From positions 310,001 to 374,000 of the forward strand of contig JAFUTH010000006.1 of the NCBI GenBank assembly GCA_017484285.1: a DNA stretch of 64,000 nucleotides, written 5' to 3'. Positions 51,583 through 61,700 of the stretch are shown here, piece after piece. A program made the position numbers and the translations under genes. The notes under the pieces were generated by a model. The model searched no databases. It was given only the letters and a program-made list of their open reading frames with translations, and had not been told where the DNA came from. How positions within the stretch are numbered: position 1 is the stretch's first letter; every line of letters begins with the position of its first letter. The DNA comes from Treponema sp. (GTDB taxonomy: Bacteria > Spirochaetota > Spirochaetia > Treponematales > Treponemataceae).

Positions 51583-53007
51583 ATGGAATCCCAAAATGGA
51601 ACATCGGTCTCACTCACAATCGACGGCATGACGTGCATCAACTGTCAGACGAAGATAGAAAAGCGTCTTCGGAATACAGACGGCATCATCAGCGCACACG
51701 TGAGCTGGGAAAAAAGCACGGCGCATATTTCGTTCGATGAGAAAAAAATCACGCTCGACGACATCATTGCCGAAATCGAAGCACTCGATTATCATGTGCG
51801 CAACCCCGAAACGCGTTCCGAACACATATACCAAACGCTTTTGTACCTCGTGACTATCGGCGTTCTCTTTCTGATTCTGCAACGAACGGGCATTTTAAAC
51901 ATACTCGCGCCGAGTGGCACTGCTGCCCCGTCAATGAGTTACGCGCTCCTCTTCGTGACGGGGCTTTTGACTTCGGTGCATTGCGTGGCGATGTGCGGGG
52001 GAATCAATTTGTCGCAGAGCCTTCCGAGCCGTGGTTCGGGGAGCAAAAAACTTGCCCGCGCGGATTTTCTTCCGTCGCTGTTGTACAATCTTGGGCGCGT
52101 CGTGTCGTACACGCTGATTGGGCTTGCGCTCGGCACGGCGGGATTTTTTCTCGGCGGGGGAAGCGCGGGCGATGTGTCGATTCCGTTTTCCGTGCAGGGG
52201 ATTTTAAAAATCATCGCAGGTCTCTTCATGCTTTTGATGGGAACCTCGCTCTTGGGGATTTTCCCGTCTTTGCGCGCCATTACACCGCATCTTCCTGCTT
52301 TTCTTTCAAAAAAGATTGCTTCGGCTCAGGTCAAGAATGCCGCGCCCTTCATCGTGGGATTTTTGAACGGATTCATGCCGTGCGGTCCCTTGCAGGCGAT
52401 GTGGATTGTCGCGCTCGCCTCAGCCCATCCGCTTTCGGGTGCGCTTTCGATGCTCTTTTTCAGCGCGGGAACGGTGCCGCTCATGCTCGCGCTCGGTTCG
52501 GTCGTTTCTCTGCTCGGGAAAAAATATACGGAGGTCGTTATGAAAATCGGTGCGGTGCTCGTCGTGGTGATGGGTCTTTCGATGCTGTCGCAGGGCTTTG
52601 CGCTCGGCGGATGGAATTCGGCGAATTCAGCAAATGCAACAGGCGGAGAAAAATCAGCCGCCACGCAGGGAACGGAGCAAAAATCCAGCCCCAAAACGGA
52701 ATCAAAGTCGGCGGGCGGAAGCAACATTGAAATCGTGGACGGAAAGCAAATCGTAAAATCCACGCTCAATCCCTACCGCTACCCAGCGATTACCGTGAAA
52801 AAAGGCGTTCCCGTCCACTGGGAAATCGAGGCGGGCGAAAACGCGCTCAACGGCTGCAACTACAAGATGATTTTCCGCGACTTCGGCTTCATGTACACGA
52901 TGGACTATGGAACGAACGTAATTGAATTCACGCCAGAAAAAGCGGGCACTTTCCAGTACACCTGCTGGATGGGCATGGTGCGCGGCGTGGTCACGGTTGT
53001 GGAGTGA
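51583..53007 (+). CDS. Copper-type membrane protein: HMA + TauE/DsbD-like + cupredoxin
   Basis: 474 residues in three parts. An N-terminal heavy-metal domain has GMTCINC (Cys18, Cys21). A membrane part (about 100-345) of the TauE/SafE or UreH/DsbD-like type follows, with TSVHCVAMCGG and NGFMPCGPLQAMW, each placing a Cys in a helix. A Ser/Lys-rich linker leads to a C-terminal cupredoxin-like domain ending TFQYTCWMGMVRG, with Cys and Met as possible copper ligands. The order suggests passage of copper (or electrons) across the membrane to or from the periplasmic cupredoxin. AGGAG (51571-51575) seven bases before ATG 51583 fixes the start. CopA is encoded 3 kb downstream, beyond a restriction cassette. 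Confidence 0.85.
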   Translation: MESQNGTSVSLTIDGMTCINCQTKIEKRLRNTDGIISAHVSWEKSTAHISFDEKKITLDDIIAEIEALDYHVRNPETRSEHIYQTLLYLVTIGVLFLILQRTGILNILAPSGTAAPSMSYALLFVTGLLTSVHCVAMCGGINLSQSLPSRGSGSKKLARADFLPSLLYNLGRVVSYTLIGLALGTAGFFLGGGSAGDVSIPFSVQGILKIIAGLFMLLMGTSLLGIFPSLRAITPHLPAFLSKKIASAQVKNAAPFIVGFLNGFMPCGPLQAMWIVALASAHPLSGALSMLFFSAGTVPLMLALGSVVSLLGKKYTEVVMKIGAVLVVVMGLSMLSQGFALGGWNSANSANATGGEKSAATQGTEQKSSPKTESKSAGGSNIEIVDGKQIVKSTLNPYRYPAITVKKGVPVHWEIEAGENALNGCNYKMIFRDFGFMYTMDYGTNVIEFTPEKAGTFQYTCWMGMVRGVVTVVE

Positions 53008-53061
53008 AAAGGTGCGGATAGCCTAGCAAAGCACTCTATTCTTTTTTTTCTATAAAAGTGG

Positions 53062-53067
53062 TATATT
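53062..53067 (+). promoter_or_regulatory. -10 box of cytosine methylase gene, leaderless type
   Basis: TATATT six bases before ATG 53074; no ribosome site. Confidence 0.45.
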
Positions 53068-53073
53068 TTGAAT

Positions 53074-54276
53074 ATGTGTCGAAAAACAATCTGTGAACTG
53101 TTCGCCGGGGTCGGCGGATTTCGTTTAGGTTTAGAACATTCCTCAAAAGACTGGAAAACGGTCTGGTTCTCGCAATGGGAGCCGGGCAAAAAGAACCAGT
53201 GGGCGCATGACTGTTATGTAAAGCACTTCGGCGATGTGGATGAATTCACCGGCATTGACATCTCGCTTGTGGATAAAAACCGCATTCCGAATCACAATCT
53301 GCTTGTAGGCGGATTTCCCTGCCAAGATTATTCTGTGGCTCATTCATTAAATGGCGAAAAAGGAATCGAGGGGAAGAAGGGCGTTCTTTGGTGGCAGATT
53401 CGCGATACGCTGATTGCAAAAAAAACACCGTTCGTCCTTTTGGAAAATGTTGACCGCCTTTTGAAATCCCCATCAAAGCAGCGCGGGCGGGATTTCGGGA
53501 TTATTCTCGCTTGTTTCGCAGAACTTGGCTACTCCGTTGAATGGCGTGTCGTAAATGCCGCAGAATACGGCGCGGCACAGCGCAGACGGCGGACTTTCAT
53601 TTTTGCGTATTCAAACAAAACACATTATGCAGGAAACTTCAAGAATCTTGACGCAGAAAGCATACTTTCTACAAGCGGATTTTTTGCTACGGCTTTTCCG
53701 ATTATGCAAAAAGAAAAAATAGAATCTTGCTCACTCGATTATTCCGACATTCAAAAAATCTCCGACACCTTTGCGTTTTCCTTTAAGAATGCGGGTTTTA
53801 TGAAAGACGGTCAGATTTACACAACGGAAGTTACCGCAAAATCAGAGAATCCGATTCCGCTAAAAAATCTTGTGGAGTCCGATGTCGCAGAAAATTTCTA
53901 TCTGACGACTTCGCTTGAAAAATTCAAATACCTAAAAGGCGCAAAAAAAATAGAGCGGACTGCAAAAACAGGGTTCAAATACACTTTCAGCGAAGGTCCG
54001 GTCGCATTTCCTGACAGCCTTGAACTTCCCGCACGCACTATGCTCACAAGCGAAGCGACCGTGAACCGAAGCACCCATGTCATTCAAGACCCCGCCACAA
54101 AACGGCTTCGGCTTATCACGCCGCTTGAAGCCGAGCGAATACAAGGCTTTGACGACAACTGGACGAACACGGGAATGCCGCAGAAATTCCGCTACTTCTG
54201 CATGGGAAACGCGCTCGTTGTTCCGATGATTACGCGGATGGGAAATGTCCTCAACAAGATTTTTGATGAAGAATAA
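53074..54276 (+). CDS. DNA (cytosine-5)-methyltransferase of a Sau3AI-like system
   Basis: 400 residues. Motif I is ELFAGVGGFRLGLE at the N terminus, motif IV is GGFPCQDYS with catalytic Cys83, motif VI is LENVDRLL, motif VIII is QRRRRTF, and motifs IX-X are ERIQGFDDNW and GNALVVP. It protects the host site by methylating cytosine. The next gene, 15 bases on, is a MutH/Sau3AI-like endonuclease, so the expected site is GATC. The gene is AT-richer than the flanking copper genes. ATG 53074 follows a TATATT box by six bases with no ribosome site, which would let the methylase be made at once after entry into a new cell. Confidence 0.95.
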   Translation: MCRKTICELFAGVGGFRLGLEHSSKDWKTVWFSQWEPGKKNQWAHDCYVKHFGDVDEFTGIDISLVDKNRIPNHNLLVGGFPCQDYSVAHSLNGEKGIEGKKGVLWWQIRDTLIAKKTPFVLLENVDRLLKSPSKQRGRDFGIILACFAELGYSVEWRVVNAAEYGAAQRRRRTFIFAYSNKTHYAGNFKNLDAESILSTSGFFATAFPIMQKEKIESCSLDYSDIQKISDTFAFSFKNAGFMKDGQIYTTEVTAKSENPIPLKNLVESDVAENFYLTTSLEKFKYLKGAKKIERTAKTGFKYTFSEGPVAFPDSLELPARTMLTSEATVNRSTHVIQDPATKRLRLITPLEAERIQGFDDNWTNTGMPQKFRYFCMGNALVVPMITRMGNVLNKIFDEE

Positions 54277-54291
54277 TTTTTAGGAGCATTT

Positions 54292-55689
54292 ATGGGCAAA
54301 CTTCTTTATGACGAAGCAAGCATTCCGTCGATTGTGGAATATGCGCAACGGCTTGAAAACAAAACGATTGACGAAGTAAACACAGAACAAAACTCCTATG
54401 CGGGAATTCATCAAAATCCTCAGCAAATCGGGCAGGAACAAAACAAGAAAAATAAAGGTGCATTCGGAAATTATCTTGAAGAAGCATATTTTGGAAAGAA
54501 AAGTGACAACAAATCTCAGGCTGATTTTCCGCTCGCACATCTTGAATTAAAAGCATCACCTTTAAAAACACTTTCAAATTACGAAGTCCGCGTGAAAGAA
54601 CGGTTGGTACTGAACCATTTTACTTTTACCGACATCGACAAGGAAGTTTTTGAGAATTCACACTTCAAGGAAAAGAACGAAAACATTCTTTTACTGTTTT
54701 ATCATTACGATTCAAAACTGTTTCCCGGCGATTTGAAAGTTCAGCTTGCGGATTTATGGCAATGTCTGAAAGAGGATGAAGCACAGCTTCGCGCAGACTG
54801 GCAGATTATCGCAGATAAGGTTCATGCGGGAAAAGCCCACGAAATTTCTGAAGGTGACACTCTGTATCTTGGGGCTTGCACAAAAGGTGCAACTGCGGCA
54901 ACAAGTATGCAGGTTCAGCCTCATTCTGACATAAAAGCTCGCGGAAGAGCGTTGTGTTTTAAGTCTTGCTACATAAATCACATTTACCAAATTCTTACCC
55001 AACGAAAAGAACACGGAAGAATTCTTGAGAACCGAATCCTTTCCAAAAATGAGACATTCGAGCAGAAAATAAATGCGCTCTTCAATCCGTACCTAAAAAA
55101 ATCTGCGGAAGAAATTTGCGTCATGCGAGGCGAAAAATATAATCCTGCAAACAAAAGCCGCTATGCCGATATAGCACGAAAAATTGTCGGTCTAAAAAAG
55201 TCCGAGGATAACCTATATGAGTTCAATGCGTCGGGAATTCAACTGAAAACAATTCGCGTAGAACCTGATGGAACTTCAATAGAGTCACTTTCTTTCAAGA
55301 ATGTGGATTTCTGCGGAATAGTTGATGAGGAATGGGAAGAAAGCGATTTTTACAGCGCAATCACGAGCAAATTCATTTTCGTTTTGTTCAAGCATGATGC
55401 CAAAGATTCTGAATATTATTTGGACAGAATTGTATTTTGGCAAATTCCCGAAAGCGACCATCAGATTTTCAAAGATGTTTGGGAAGATACAAAACGGAAA
55501 ATCAAAAGCGGCGATTATGAACATTTTATAAAAATATCGGAAAATCATGTCTCGCATATTCGACCCAAAGGCAAAAATGCAAAAGATGTAATGTACACAC
55601 CACAAGGAACATACGAAAAGAAAAAGTGCTTTTGGATAAATCAAGAATACATTCAGAAAAATGTATTAGATAAGGTTTACCGGAAATAA
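54292..55689 (+). CDS. Sau3AI/MutH-family restriction endonuclease
   Basis: 465 residues, the length of Sau3AI (about twice MutH). The N-terminal MutH-like domain has KGAFGNYLEEAYF (helix with catalytic-site Glu) and Asp78, Glu85 and Lys87 in ADFPLAHLELKAS, the DxnExK nuclease triad. A second, probably non-catalytic, MutH-like domain occupies about 250-465. Sau3AI cuts GATC and is blocked by cytosine methylation, which matches the C5 methylase upstream. Site specificity here is inferred from the family. AGGAG eight bases before ATG 54292 gives normal leadered translation, in contrast to the methylase. The pair forms a compact type II system placed inside the copper locus. Confidence 0.88.
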   Translation: MGKLLYDEASIPSIVEYAQRLENKTIDEVNTEQNSYAGIHQNPQQIGQEQNKKNKGAFGNYLEEAYFGKKSDNKSQADFPLAHLELKASPLKTLSNYEVRVKERLVLNHFTFTDIDKEVFENSHFKEKNENILLLFYHYDSKLFPGDLKVQLADLWQCLKEDEAQLRADWQIIADKVHAGKAHEISEGDTLYLGACTKGATAATSMQVQPHSDIKARGRALCFKSCYINHIYQILTQRKEHGRILENRILSKNETFEQKINALFNPYLKKSAEEICVMRGEKYNPANKSRYADIARKIVGLKKSEDNLYEFNASGIQLKTIRVEPDGTSIESLSFKNVDFCGIVDEEWEESDFYSAITSKFIFVLFKHDAKDSEYYLDRIVFWQIPESDHQIFKDVWEDTKRKIKSGDYEHFIKISENHVSHIRPKGKNAKDVMYTPQGTYEKKKCFWINQEYIQKNVLDKVYRK

Positions 55690-55726
55690 ACTTGATTTAT
55701 TTTTGGATTCGATCAACACTTCTTTT

Positions 55727-55930
55727 ATGAAAAAATATGAAGTAACGATTGAAGAAACTGTTAATGAAACCTTTGAATTTGAAGTGCCGGATGATGTTGA
55801 TATTTATGAGTATGTTCGCGAGCATTATTACAATTGCGATATTGTGCTTGAACCTGGTGAATGTCAATCTCGGCAAATGAAGATTCATAATTTAGATGAG
55901 GACACTATGACCGAATGGCAAGAGTTTTAA
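55727..55930 (+). CDS. Small acidic protein after the endonuclease gene (DpnD/PcfM-like, tentative)
   Basis: 67 residues from ATG 55727, beginning MKKYEVTIEETVNETFEFEV and strongly acidic, with EHYYNCDIVLEPGECQSRQM and an acidic tail. The opening strand pattern resembles short DpnD/PcfM-type proteins, one of which accompanies the GATC-specific DpnI system. The similarity is judged by eye over about 20 residues only. There is no clear ribosome site. The gene is AT-rich like the preceding restriction genes and ends inside the GC-rich repeat that borders copA, so it seems part of the inserted cassette. Confidence 0.55.
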   Translation: MKKYEVTIEETVNETFEFEVPDDVDIYEYVREHYYNCDIVLEPGECQSRQMKIHNLDEDTMTEWQEF

Positions 55931-56040
55931 ACGGGGCGTTGCGGGGTGTCCGTCGCAAGCTACGCTTGCTAAACAGAGGGGGTAGCGAAAAACGCGGAGC
56001 GGTTGGAGCGAGGGGGAGACTTTCCCCTCCTAATGAAAAA
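55928..56040. repeat. GC-rich intergenic repeat, GGGTAGCG family copy 2
   Basis: Spacer between the restriction cassette and copA: GGGGCGTTGCGGGGTGTCC, a short GCAAGCTACGCTTGC hairpin, GGGGGTAGCGAAAAACGC, and GGAGACTTTCCCCTCC. It shares the order of its blocks with 1529-1700. It marks the right edge of the inserted cassette. Confidence 0.4.
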
Positions 56041-56059
56041 AAACAGGCAGGAGAACAAA

Positions 56060-58618
56060 ATGAAACAATACAATGTTACGGGGATGAGTTGTGCGGCGTG
56101 CTCGGCTCGGGTGGAAAAGGCGGTGTCGAAGGTGGCGGGCGTTCAGAGTTGCTCGGTGAGTCTTCTTACAAACTCGATGGGGGTTGAGGGAAGCGCGAGT
56201 GATGATGCGATTATTGAGGCGGTGGTGAATGCGGGCTACGGCGCGAGTGTGAAGGCGGGAAAAGGCTCGTCGGGGGCGGAAAAGGCTTCCCACGCGGCGG
56301 AAGAGGACGCGCTCAAGGACACGGAAACGCCGATTCTTGTAAAACGGCTTGTTTCTTCTATTGTATTTCTTGTTCCGCTTATGTATGTTTCGATGGGGCA
56401 TTTGATGTGGGGGTGGCCGCTTCCTGCGTTTTTTGAGGGAAATCATGTCGCGATGGGCTTGGTTCAGCTGATTTTGGCGGCGGTCGTGATGGTGATAAAC
56501 CAACGATTTTTTGTGAGCGCCTTCAAGTCGCTTTTGCATCGCGCGCCGAACATGGACACGCTGGTTGCGCTCGGCTCTACGGCGGCGTTTGCGTACAGCA
56601 CTTGGGCGGTTTTTGCGATGACGGGCGCGGTGGTCAAGGGCGATGAAGAGACCGTGATGCGCCTTATGCACGATTTTTATTTTGAAACGGCGGCGATGAT
56701 TCTTACGCTCATTACGGTGGGGAAAACGCTTGAGGCGAAGTCGAAGGGGCGGACGACTGACGCGCTTAAAGGGCTGATGAAGCTTGCTCCCAAGACGGCG
56801 GTGATTTTGGAAAACGGCGAAGAAAAGACTGTGCCGATTGAGAGCGTGAAAAAAGGCGACATTTTTCTGGTGCGACCTGGCGAGAATATTCCTGTTGACG
56901 GAATCGTGATTGAGGGCGCGAGCGCGGTGAATGAGTCCGCGCTGACGGGCGAGAGCATTCCTGTTGACAAGGCGGCGGGCGACAAGGTTTCGGCGGCGAC
57001 GGTGAACCAGTCGGGCTTTTTGAAGTGCGAGGCGACCCGCGTTGGCGAGGACACTACGCTTTCTCAGATTATCCAGATGGTGAGCGATGCGGCGGCAACG
57101 AAAGCCCCGATTGCAAAGATTGCCGACACGGTTTCGGGCATTTTCGTTCCCACGGTCATTGCGATTGCGGCGGTGACATTCGTGGTGTGGATGATTCTTG
57201 GCGCGGAAATTGGAACGGCTCTCACGCGGGCGGTCGCGGTGCTGGTCATCAGCTGCCCGTGCGCGCTGGGGCTTGCGACTCCGGTTGCGATTATGGTCGG
57301 AAACGGCATGGGTGCGAAGAACGGCATTTTATTCAAGACGGCGGTTTCACTTGAAGAGGCGGGAAAAATCGACATCGTGGCTCTCGACAAAACCGGCACG
57401 ATTACCGAAGGCGAGCCGCGCGTAACGGACATTCTCCCGGCAAGCGGCGTGAGCGAGGACGAGCTTTTGCGCTCTGCGTTTGCGCTTGAAAAAAAGAGCG
57501 AGCATCCGTTGGCGAAGGCGATTGTGCAAGCGGCGGAAGAAAAAAATCTTACGGCGGAAGAAGTGACTGACTTTGCCGCGTTCCCCGGAAACGGACTTTC
57601 GGCAACGCTCGGCGGAAAAACGCTTGCGGGCGGGAATCTTTCTTTCATCGAAACGAAAGCGAGCGTGTCGGGCGAAATCAAACAGAAAGCCACTGCACTT
57701 TCTGAAAGCGGAAAAACACCACTCTTCTTTGCGCATGACGGAAACTTGCTCGGAATCATCGCGGTGGCTGACACCATCAAAGAAGACAGCCCGCATGCCG
57801 TGCGTGAATTGCAGGACATGGGAATCCGCGTGGTCATGCTCACGGGCGACAACGAAAAGACAGCGCAAGCAATCGGAAAGCAGGCGGGCGTGGACGAAGT
57901 AATTGCTGGCGTTCTCCCCGACGGCAAGGAAAGCGTGATTCGACAGTTGCAGGGGGATTCAGAAAAGCGCGTTGCAATGGTCGGTGACGGAATCAACGAT
58001 GCGCCCGCCCTCACGCGAGCGGACATCGGAATCGCAATCGGCGCGGGAACTGATGTCGCGATTGACGCGGCGGACATCGTGCTGATGAAAAGCCGCCTTT
58101 CCGCGGTTCCGGCAAGCATCCGACTGAGCCGCGCAACGCTCCGGAACATTCATCAGAATCTGTTCTGGGCGTTCTTCTACAATGTGATTGGCATTCCCCT
58201 TGCGGCGGGCGTGTTCATCAAACTCTTCGGCTGGCAGCTGAACCCCATGTTCGGTGCGGTGGCGATGAGCCTTTCAAGTTTCTGCGTGGTCACGAACGCG
58301 CTGCGGCTGAACTTTTTTAAGATGAAGAAAGATTGTCGGGTCAAGCCCGACAATGACATTGCGGGTACGCAAGAAAATGACACAAAGAAAAAGGAGCAAA
58401 AAATGGAAAAAACAATTTCAATCAACGGAATGATGTGCGAACACTGCGAAAATCATGTAAAAAAGGCGTTGGAAGCATTGGATGGCGTGGAAAGCGCAAC
58501 GGCGAGCCACGAAGAGAAGAAGGCGGTCGTTACGCTTAAAGCAGGGGCGACGCTCGATGAGGCGAAAGTAAAGGCCGCTGTGGAAGAGGCGGGGTATGAG
58601 TTTGTAAGCATCGCATAA
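56060..58618 (+). CDS. copA: Copper-exporting P1B-type ATPase fused to a CopZ-like domain
   Basis: 852 residues. N-terminal metal-binding domain GMSCAAC (Cys11, Cys14), eight membrane helices, the transport motif SCPCALG (Cys399, Cys401), phosphorylated Asp443 in DKTGT and the hinge [10 protein letters not shown]. It exports Cu(I) from the cytoplasm. The usual protein would end after LNFFKMKK (about residue 755); here a linker encoded by a short palindrome leads in frame into a second complete metal-binding domain (GMMCEHC, Cys793, Cys796), equivalent to the chaperone CopZ. AGGAG (56049-56053) six bases before ATG 56060 sets the start. No CueR/CsoR/CopY-type regulator is adjacent. A bidirectional terminator follows. 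Confidence 0.95.
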   Translation: MKQYNVTGMSCAACSARVEKAVSKVAGVQSCSVSLLTNSMGVEGSASDDAIIEAVVNAGYGASVKAGKGSSGAEKASHAAEEDALKDTETPILVKRLVSSIVFLVPLMYVSMGHLMWGWPLPAFFEGNHVAMGLVQLILAAVVMVINQRFFVSAFKSLLHRAPNMDTLVALGSTAAFAYSTWAVFAMTGAVVKGDEETVMRLMHDFYFETAAMILTLITVGKTLEAKSKGRTTDALKGLMKLAPKTAVILENGEEKTVPIESVKKGDIFLVRPGENIPVDGIVIEGASAVNESALTGESIPVDKAAGDKVSAATVNQSGFLKCEATRVGEDTTLSQIIQMVSDAAATKAPIAKIADTVSGIFVPTVIAIAAVTFVVWMILGAEIGTALTRAVAVLVISCPCALGLATPVAIMVGNGMGAKNGILFKTAVSLEEAGKIDIVALDKTGTITEGEPRVTDILPASGVSEDELLRSAFALEKKSEHPLAKAIVQAAEEKNLTAEEVTDFAAFPGNGLSATLGGKTLAGGNLSFIETKASVSGEIKQKATALSESGKTPLFFAHDGNLLGIIAVADTIKEDSPHAVRELQDMGIRVVMLTGDNEKTAQAIGKQAGVDEVIAGVLPDGKESVIRQLQGDSEKRVAMVGDGINDAPALTRADIGIAIGAGTDVAIDAADIVLMKSRLSAVPASIRLSRATLRNIHQNLFWAFFYNVIGIPLAAGVFIKLFGWQLNPMFGAVAMSLSSFCVVTNALRLNFFKMKKDCRVKPDNDIAGTQENDTKKKEQKMEKTISINGMMCEHCENHVKKALEALDGVESATASHEEKKAVVTLKAGATLDEAKVKAAVEEAGYEFVSIA
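58331..58356. repeat. Short palindromic repeat at the CopA-CopZ junction
   Basis: ATTGTCGGG (58332-58340), TCAAG loop, CCCGACAAT (58346-58354), then GAC. Palindromes with the core GTCGGG-TCAAG-CCCGAC are familiar to me as dispersed extragenic repeats in many bacteria. Here one is translated as part of the CopA-CopZ linker. Confidence 0.6.
58403..58618 (+). CDS. copZ: CopZ-like copper chaperone, possible internal start
   Basis: 71 residues in the same frame as the end of cop[20 protein letters not shown], a full HMA domain with the Cys pair at 12 and 15. AAGGAG (58391-58396) lies exactly six bases before ATG 58403, an intact ribosome site inside the copA frame. So a free chaperone can probably be made in addition to the fused form. 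This looks like a formerly separate copZ gene joined to copA by loss of the copA stop. Confidence 0.65.
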   Translation: MEKTISINGMMCEHCENHVKKALEALDGVESATASHEEKKAVVTLKAGATLDEAKVKAAVEEAGYEFVSIA

Positions 58619-58638
58619 ACGAAAGGCGACCAACACAT

Positions 58639-58682
58639 AAAAAAGGCGCGGATTCCATTTCGTGAGTCCGCGCCTTTTTTTT
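58639..58682. terminator. Bidirectional terminator between copA and the pectinase gene
   Basis: AAAAAAGGCGCGGA (58639-58652) pairs with TCCGCGCCTTTTTTTT (58667-58682); A and T runs on both sides serve the two convergent genes. Confidence 0.9.
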
Positions 58683-58746
58683 AAGTTTTTTGCTGTATTG
58701 CAAGCAGCCAGCGAAACTGCTAACTGCTTATTCCGAACAGCTTTCT

Positions 58747-61700
58747 TTAGAAGCTGCTTCCCGCTCCTGCGTATGTTGAAACGTTGCTCTTTGCCGTTGA
58801 GGTTGAGTCAAGCGAATATGAGTAGCTTACCGTGAACGGCTTGCTTGAAGAAGTCGTTGAGGTGCATCCGCCCGAAGAAGAATCAGAGTTTCCGCTTGAG
58901 TAGAGCGTTCCGTACGAATCCTTGAAGCTGTATTTGATTCCGCTTCCGAAGATGTTGTTTTCTGCAACGATGAGCGCATTCGCGCGCACGCCGACCGCAT
59001 ACTGCTGTGTGTATGTGGGGCTTGACGCATCGTAGTAGTTGTTGAACATGTGGAGCTTTGTGTTTCGAACCATCGGCAATCGCTGACCACAGTTGTAGAA
59101 GTAGTTGTGGTGGAGCGAAACCGTGCGTGTTGAGTTCGAGCCGTCCGAGTCGCTTGAGCCAATCAGCATCGTCTTGTCGTGGTCCTGGAACTTACACCAT
59201 GAAACGGTGATGTTGTAGATTGAGCCTTTCATGTCGCAAAGGCCGTCATAGGTCTGCCATTTTTCGCTCGTAGAGCCGCCCGTTGACACATAGCTCAAGC
59301 CCATCGTGTCTTTGAAGGTACAGTGGTCAATCCAAACATTGTAAGAAGAGCCTTGAATCACCACGCAGTCCCACTGTGCGTTGTAGCCGTCGTTTGCCTC
59401 GTGGTGCGGGAACGGGTCATAGGCATCCTGAATCGTGAGGTTTCGGAGCACGACGTTTGAAACGCTTGAGATGTTGAGCATACCGCCCTTCAATCCAGAA
59501 GATGACGTTTTACCGATAATCCATGTGTTTGACGCAACGTTTACCTTGATGATTGCGCCGTACGCTTCGTTACACGCCCAGAGGTATGAGCCGAGAGAAG
59601 ATGACGGTGAAGAAGATGATTTGTCGTTCGTTGAGGTTGAGCATCCTTTTGCATACGCCGTGACGAATGAAGAATAGCTCGTGTATGCGCTTGACGTCTG
59701 CTCTTTTACGATTGAGTTCAAGCCGCTTGTTGAGCCACCCGCTGTTGAAGGCATGTAGCCGTTTGACAAATCAATCATGCCGTTTACATAGATGATGTAT
59801 CCGCCTTTCTTTGCGTAGGTGATGAAGTCTGAGCGAGAAGAAACCGTAACGGTGTTTGAAGGCTTCGTGACGCTCGCGTATCCAACCGGCGTGTCGCTGA
59901 TTGAGAGAGAGCTTGCGCTTGTTGAAGAAGAGCTTGAGGAGCTGCTTGACGATGACGAGCTAGAAGAACTTGACGATGTTGCGCCGACCGCAGTCTTCAC
60001 ATAGTAGAGCGAGATTGCAGAGCCGGTTGACATGAGATAGTACGTACCGCTTGAAGAAATGGTGTATGTGTACGCCGCGACTGATGATGACACTTCGTTT
60101 TTGCTGATGAGCGTGCCGCTTGAGTTGTACAAGCCGAGGTAGCGTCCGCTTGCGCCGTCAGCATACACCGTAACGGTTGCTGCGTCGCTCGTGGTGAATC
60201 CGAGACAGCGGTAGCTTCCCGCAGAACCCGCGCCGCCGAGATTGATTTTGCGGTCAAGCGATGTGCCGTTGACCGTTACCGCAGTGATTGACGGAACGGT
60301 TACCGTTTTTGCGCTTGTTGCATACACCGTGTACTTTCCGACCGTTGTGTTTGAAGTGAGCGTTGTGCTCGCCGTGAGGCTCGATGCATAGAGAGAAGAA
60401 GTTCCCGTGATTTCGCTCGTTGATGAGCTAGATGATGAAGAACTTGATGAAGAAGATGACGAGCTGGAAGAAGAGCTGTCTGATGAAATAGACCAGCCGT
60501 TGTTGCTTGCCAATGTCGCGACATCCCATGTGCTTGAATCAGCGACGAATGTGCCGCTTGTCGTGACTTTTCGGTTGAGGATGACATCGCGTCCAGAATA
60601 CTCGGCAGATTTTACCGAGCTTGAGAGCGTTCCGATTGAGCTGAGTTTTGAAGAGAATTTTGAGGCAGCCGTTGAGTCAAGCTTCCACCCGATGTACTGC
60701 TGGTCGCTCGTTCCCATTGCGGCAGACTTTGCAGCCGCGCTCGCCCAAGAACCGCTTCCGCTGAATGTACAGTCAACGATTGCGCCCTGATTGTAGTAGC
60801 TTGTGTTCGTTCCCCACGGATTTCGGAAGAGATAGGTTGTCTGACCGCTTGCCGTTGTAATCGTACAGTTCAAGAGGACAACGCCCTTGCCCATGGTAGA
60901 AGCGACCGTTGCACGCGGAGCCATGATATATGACTCGTGAGAAGAAGCGGAACTATCATATACGGAAGCAATCGTACAATTTTCGTAAAGCGCAACGCCA
61001 CCGCTAGATTCCATCCAAATGAAATCGACATCGCCCTCAACATAGCAGTTGTAGAACCATGTTTTTCCGATGGTGCGCATGGTGTCCTGATGAGACTTGA
61101 ACGCGCAGTTGTATGCGGCAAGTGTTCCCGTTGAGTCGAAGCCCAAAACCTCTGACTGAACGTTGCTTGTACCGTAGGTCGCGCGGTCATAATCGCTCAC
61201 GAGACTCAAATTCTGCAACACGATGTTGCAAGAGCCGCAGAGTTCCATCAATTCGCGGCCTTTTTCGGTCGTCATGTCTGTTCCGTGACCTTTGATAACC
61301 GTGTCAGAATATGAAGAAGTCGTACCGCGAATCGTGATTGACGCAGAACCGTAGTAGTAGAGGTAGTTTTCGTTGTATGTGCCCGTCGGAATCACAATCG
61401 TGTAGCTTCCCGAAGAACCGACCGCAGCCAACGCGCTTTTGATTGAGCTGTATGTGCCAACCGTGTCAGATGATTTGTAGAGCGTGATTGCACTGGTTGA
61501 AGACGAACTAGAGGAAGAGCTTGAAGAAGATGACGAGCTTGATGATGAAGAAGAGCTTGCGTCAGTTTTGATGTAGTAAATGTTGATTCCCGAGCCGAGA
61601 GACTCAAGATAGTATGTGCCGGCAGAAGAAGCCGTATATGTGTATGCGGCGATTGAAGAAGACGTTTCCTCTTTGCTTACGACAGAGCCACTCGAGTCGA

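Noticed and set aside
55727-55930. Antitoxin of a toxin-antitoxin pair
   Set aside because: No toxin-like partner adjoins it; position behind the endonuclease gene favours a restriction companion.
57064-58149. Long open frame antisense to copA (and similar antisense frames over hsdR, pflB and the chemoreceptor)
   Set aside because: Frames opposite GC-rich codons stay open by composition; there are no motifs or start signals, and sense-strand motifs are clear.
59900-61560. Simple-sequence DNA of repeated GAAGA/GATGA units as a tandem-repeat locus or CRISPR
   Set aside because: It encodes poly-Ser linkers of the pectinase lipoprotein in one frame; spacing is irregular and there are no spacers.
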